Source: Excoecaria cochinchinensis
Taxonomy: Eukaryota > Streptophyta > Magnoliopsida > Malpighiales > Euphorbiaceae
Assembly: GCA_947683425.1 (NCBI GenBank)
Contig: CANTUQ010000050.1
Location: 14,376,501 to 14,440,500, forward strand
Length of the DNA stretch: 64,000 nt
Reading direction: 5' to 3'
Position numbers and translations under genes: made by a program. Of the stretch, positions 62,761 to 64,000 are shown one piece after another. The notes under the pieces were generated by a model. That model saw only the letters and a list, made by a program, of their open reading frames with translations, was not told the DNA's origin and ran no database searches. Positions within the stretch are counted from its first letter, which is position 1, and each line of letters starts with the position of its first letter.

Positions 62761-63598
62761 TAAGTTGAGAGTTTTAAAAGAAGCATATGGTAAAAGGAAA
62801 TAAGAAAAACAAAGCTCTCTTCTTCCTCTCAGAGGTAACTCCGCTCCCCTTTCCTCGTCTTCGTATCCTTTGTTTAGGGTTTTGAAAGGAGAAGGCGAAA
62901 TAGCAGATTCTTCTTTATCCAGGTTTGCCTTCTCTTTACATTTTCTTCTTCTTTGATCGTCCCACAAACAATGTTCAATTTGACTTCACCGGCAACTGTT
63001 GACTCGAAACCCCCGCAATTCCCATAATATTTTGAATCTCCTTGTATTTAATAGCGTAATTTATTAGGGTTTTGAGGAGGAGGATACATTCATTATAGGG
63101 CTATGATATGCATCTTTCTCGATCAATCAAAATTTTCAATTTTGAAATATTTCACTTAATGATGTTGAATATATGATTAGTGTTATATTGTTTTTGGCAT
63201 GCATTGGATCCTTTTGCACTTTATATAGTTGATGGTTAAGAGGTTAACTTCATACATATAGAAAATTAAAATGCCTTATACTAGTGGCTTCTCTTAGAAA
63301 CAAAAGGTTTCCTTTCTTTTTTTTTTTTCTTTATGTTTTCACAAAATTATTGGCATCCTCATGCTGCGCGCAGTTAGGGGACTGGATCTTTTCATGTTTC
63401 ACCTGAATTGGGTTCTTTGATCATAGAGGAATTTCTGAGCCTGGGAAAGAAAAAACGCTTCACATACAACTGCAGACTTCTTTCAGGTGAAAATGTTGTT
63501 GCAAAGTTCTCTTTCTGTTCCAATCTGCTGCTCTATTTATGTATCTTTGTTGCAAAAAGAGCTATTTGAGAATGAATGCCTCGTTACTAATTTTGCAG
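62761..63598 (+). promoter_or_regulatory. Leader and promoter region of the right-edge gene
   Basis: CT-rich leader at 62810-62870 followed by ttagggtttt (telo-box-like) and a good donor at TTATCCAG then GTTTGCC (about 62921). A second ttagggtttt lies at about 63064. Exon-like sequence near 63425-63488 ends in a donor-like CAGGTGAA. The acceptor TTTTGCAG at 63591-63598 directly precedes the ATG. The leader therefore seems to hold two or more introns. Confidence 0.45.
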
Positions 63599-64000
63599 AT
63601 GTGTCTAAAATGTCATGAATGTTCTTGCATTGGCTCCATAGAATGTGCATCAGAGGGAAAAGAGAATTCTGATTATTCATGCCGGTTAAGTCATCAGCTG
63701 TCAACTGTCAGTATGTCTGAAAGTTCCGAACCTAATTTTGTATATTTGCGAAGGAAGCAACAAGGAAAAGCTGTTGCTGTTTTCTCAGCAGAGGCCCCTG
63801 CAAGCACAAAGAGATGCGGGGAGGATTGTCTGTCTGTTATTAGTTCTGATGCTCCTTCAGTTGCAGCTAATGAGGTGCATGCGGCTTCTCAAAGTGAGCG
63901 CACTAGTGGAGATCCTGTCATGCCTTCTACAGTTTGTGACACAGAACCTGGTGCTTTGAAATCAGAATCTATCAATGGTTTTTCACTGGTAGAGGAACGA
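63599..64000 (+). CDS. First coding exon of an unrecognised gene, cut by the window edge
   Basis: The frame is open from the ATG at 63599 to the window end (134 codons). It starts MCLKCHECSCIGSIECASEG, with a CxxCxxC-x-C cysteine cluster, then SEPNFVYLRRKQQGKAVAVF (about 43-62), KRCGEDCLSVISSDAPS, and a Ser/Glu-rich disordered stretch. The YLRRKxQGxxVAxF block looks like a conserved plant motif, but I cannot name the family. The ATG lies one base after the splice acceptor, so the real start could be upstream if the preceding exon is coding. Confidence 0.65.
   Translation, partial: MCLKCHECSCIGSIECASEGKENSDYSCRLSHQLSTVSMSESSEPNFVYLRRKQQGKAVAVFSAEAPASTKRCGEDCLSVISSDAPSVAANEVHAASQSERTSGDPVMPSTVCDTEPGALKSESINGFSLVEER

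Noticed and set aside
1..64000. Search for tRNA, rRNA or CRISPR-like arrays
   Set aside because: No cloverleaf with A/B boxes, no rRNA core sequence and no spaced repeat array was seen; the repeats present are tandem, inverted or TE-derived.

Overview
The window is nuclear DNA of a eudicot plant, probably a rosid. The genes have GT-AG introns, the intergenic DNA is AT-rich, and the transposons are plant types (Ty1-copia, MULE, hAT-like and Stowaway-like). The protein families present are plant families. I cannot name the genus.

Layout from left to right: a CT-rich leader-like stretch (1-300); a PRCC-like gene (+, 1145-2908); DNA ligase IV LIG4 (-, 21955-3783, 26 exons, 1222 aa after splicing by hand); a TE-rich divergent spacer; an MIF/D-dopachrome tautomerase-like gene (+, 24715-26160, 115 aa); about 5.5 kb of TE-rich spacer; a CIA2-type CCT-domain gene (+, 31683-33358, 417 aa); a small unrecognised gene with a presequence-like N-terminus (+, 33897-35671, 205 aa); an ANTH-domain clathrin assembly protein (-, 40563-37216, 579 aa); an organellar ERA-type GTPase, ERG (-, 47508-42284, 412 aa); a solo LTR and a 7.4 kb degenerate Ty1-copia element (49529-56970) nested in an older foldback element; an intronless Myb/SANT (trihelix-like) coiled-coil protein (+, 58101-59279, 392 aa); and the first coding exon of an unrecognised gene running off the right edge (+, from 63599).

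Every multi-exon model given here keeps one open frame across all its junctions, which is the main support for the exon edges. From memory of the Arabidopsis map, LIG4, the MIF-like gene, CIA2 and a clathrin assembly gene lie in the same order on chromosome 5 (At5g57160, 57170, 57180, 57200). If so, this block is conserved microsynteny, not a functional operon-like unit. The genes have unrelated jobs: NHEJ repair, tautomerase-like protein, chloroplast-import gene expression, endocytosis and organellar ribosome assembly.

I found no convincing new multi-gene system. The observations most worth checking are: an intact 160-codon ORF between the primer-binding site and gag of the otherwise broken copia element; a tandem duplication plus inverted repeat inside LIG4 that copies a splice donor; a partial duplication of the last ERG exon; a candidate GC-AG intron in ERG; and several foldback elements with clean target-site duplications.
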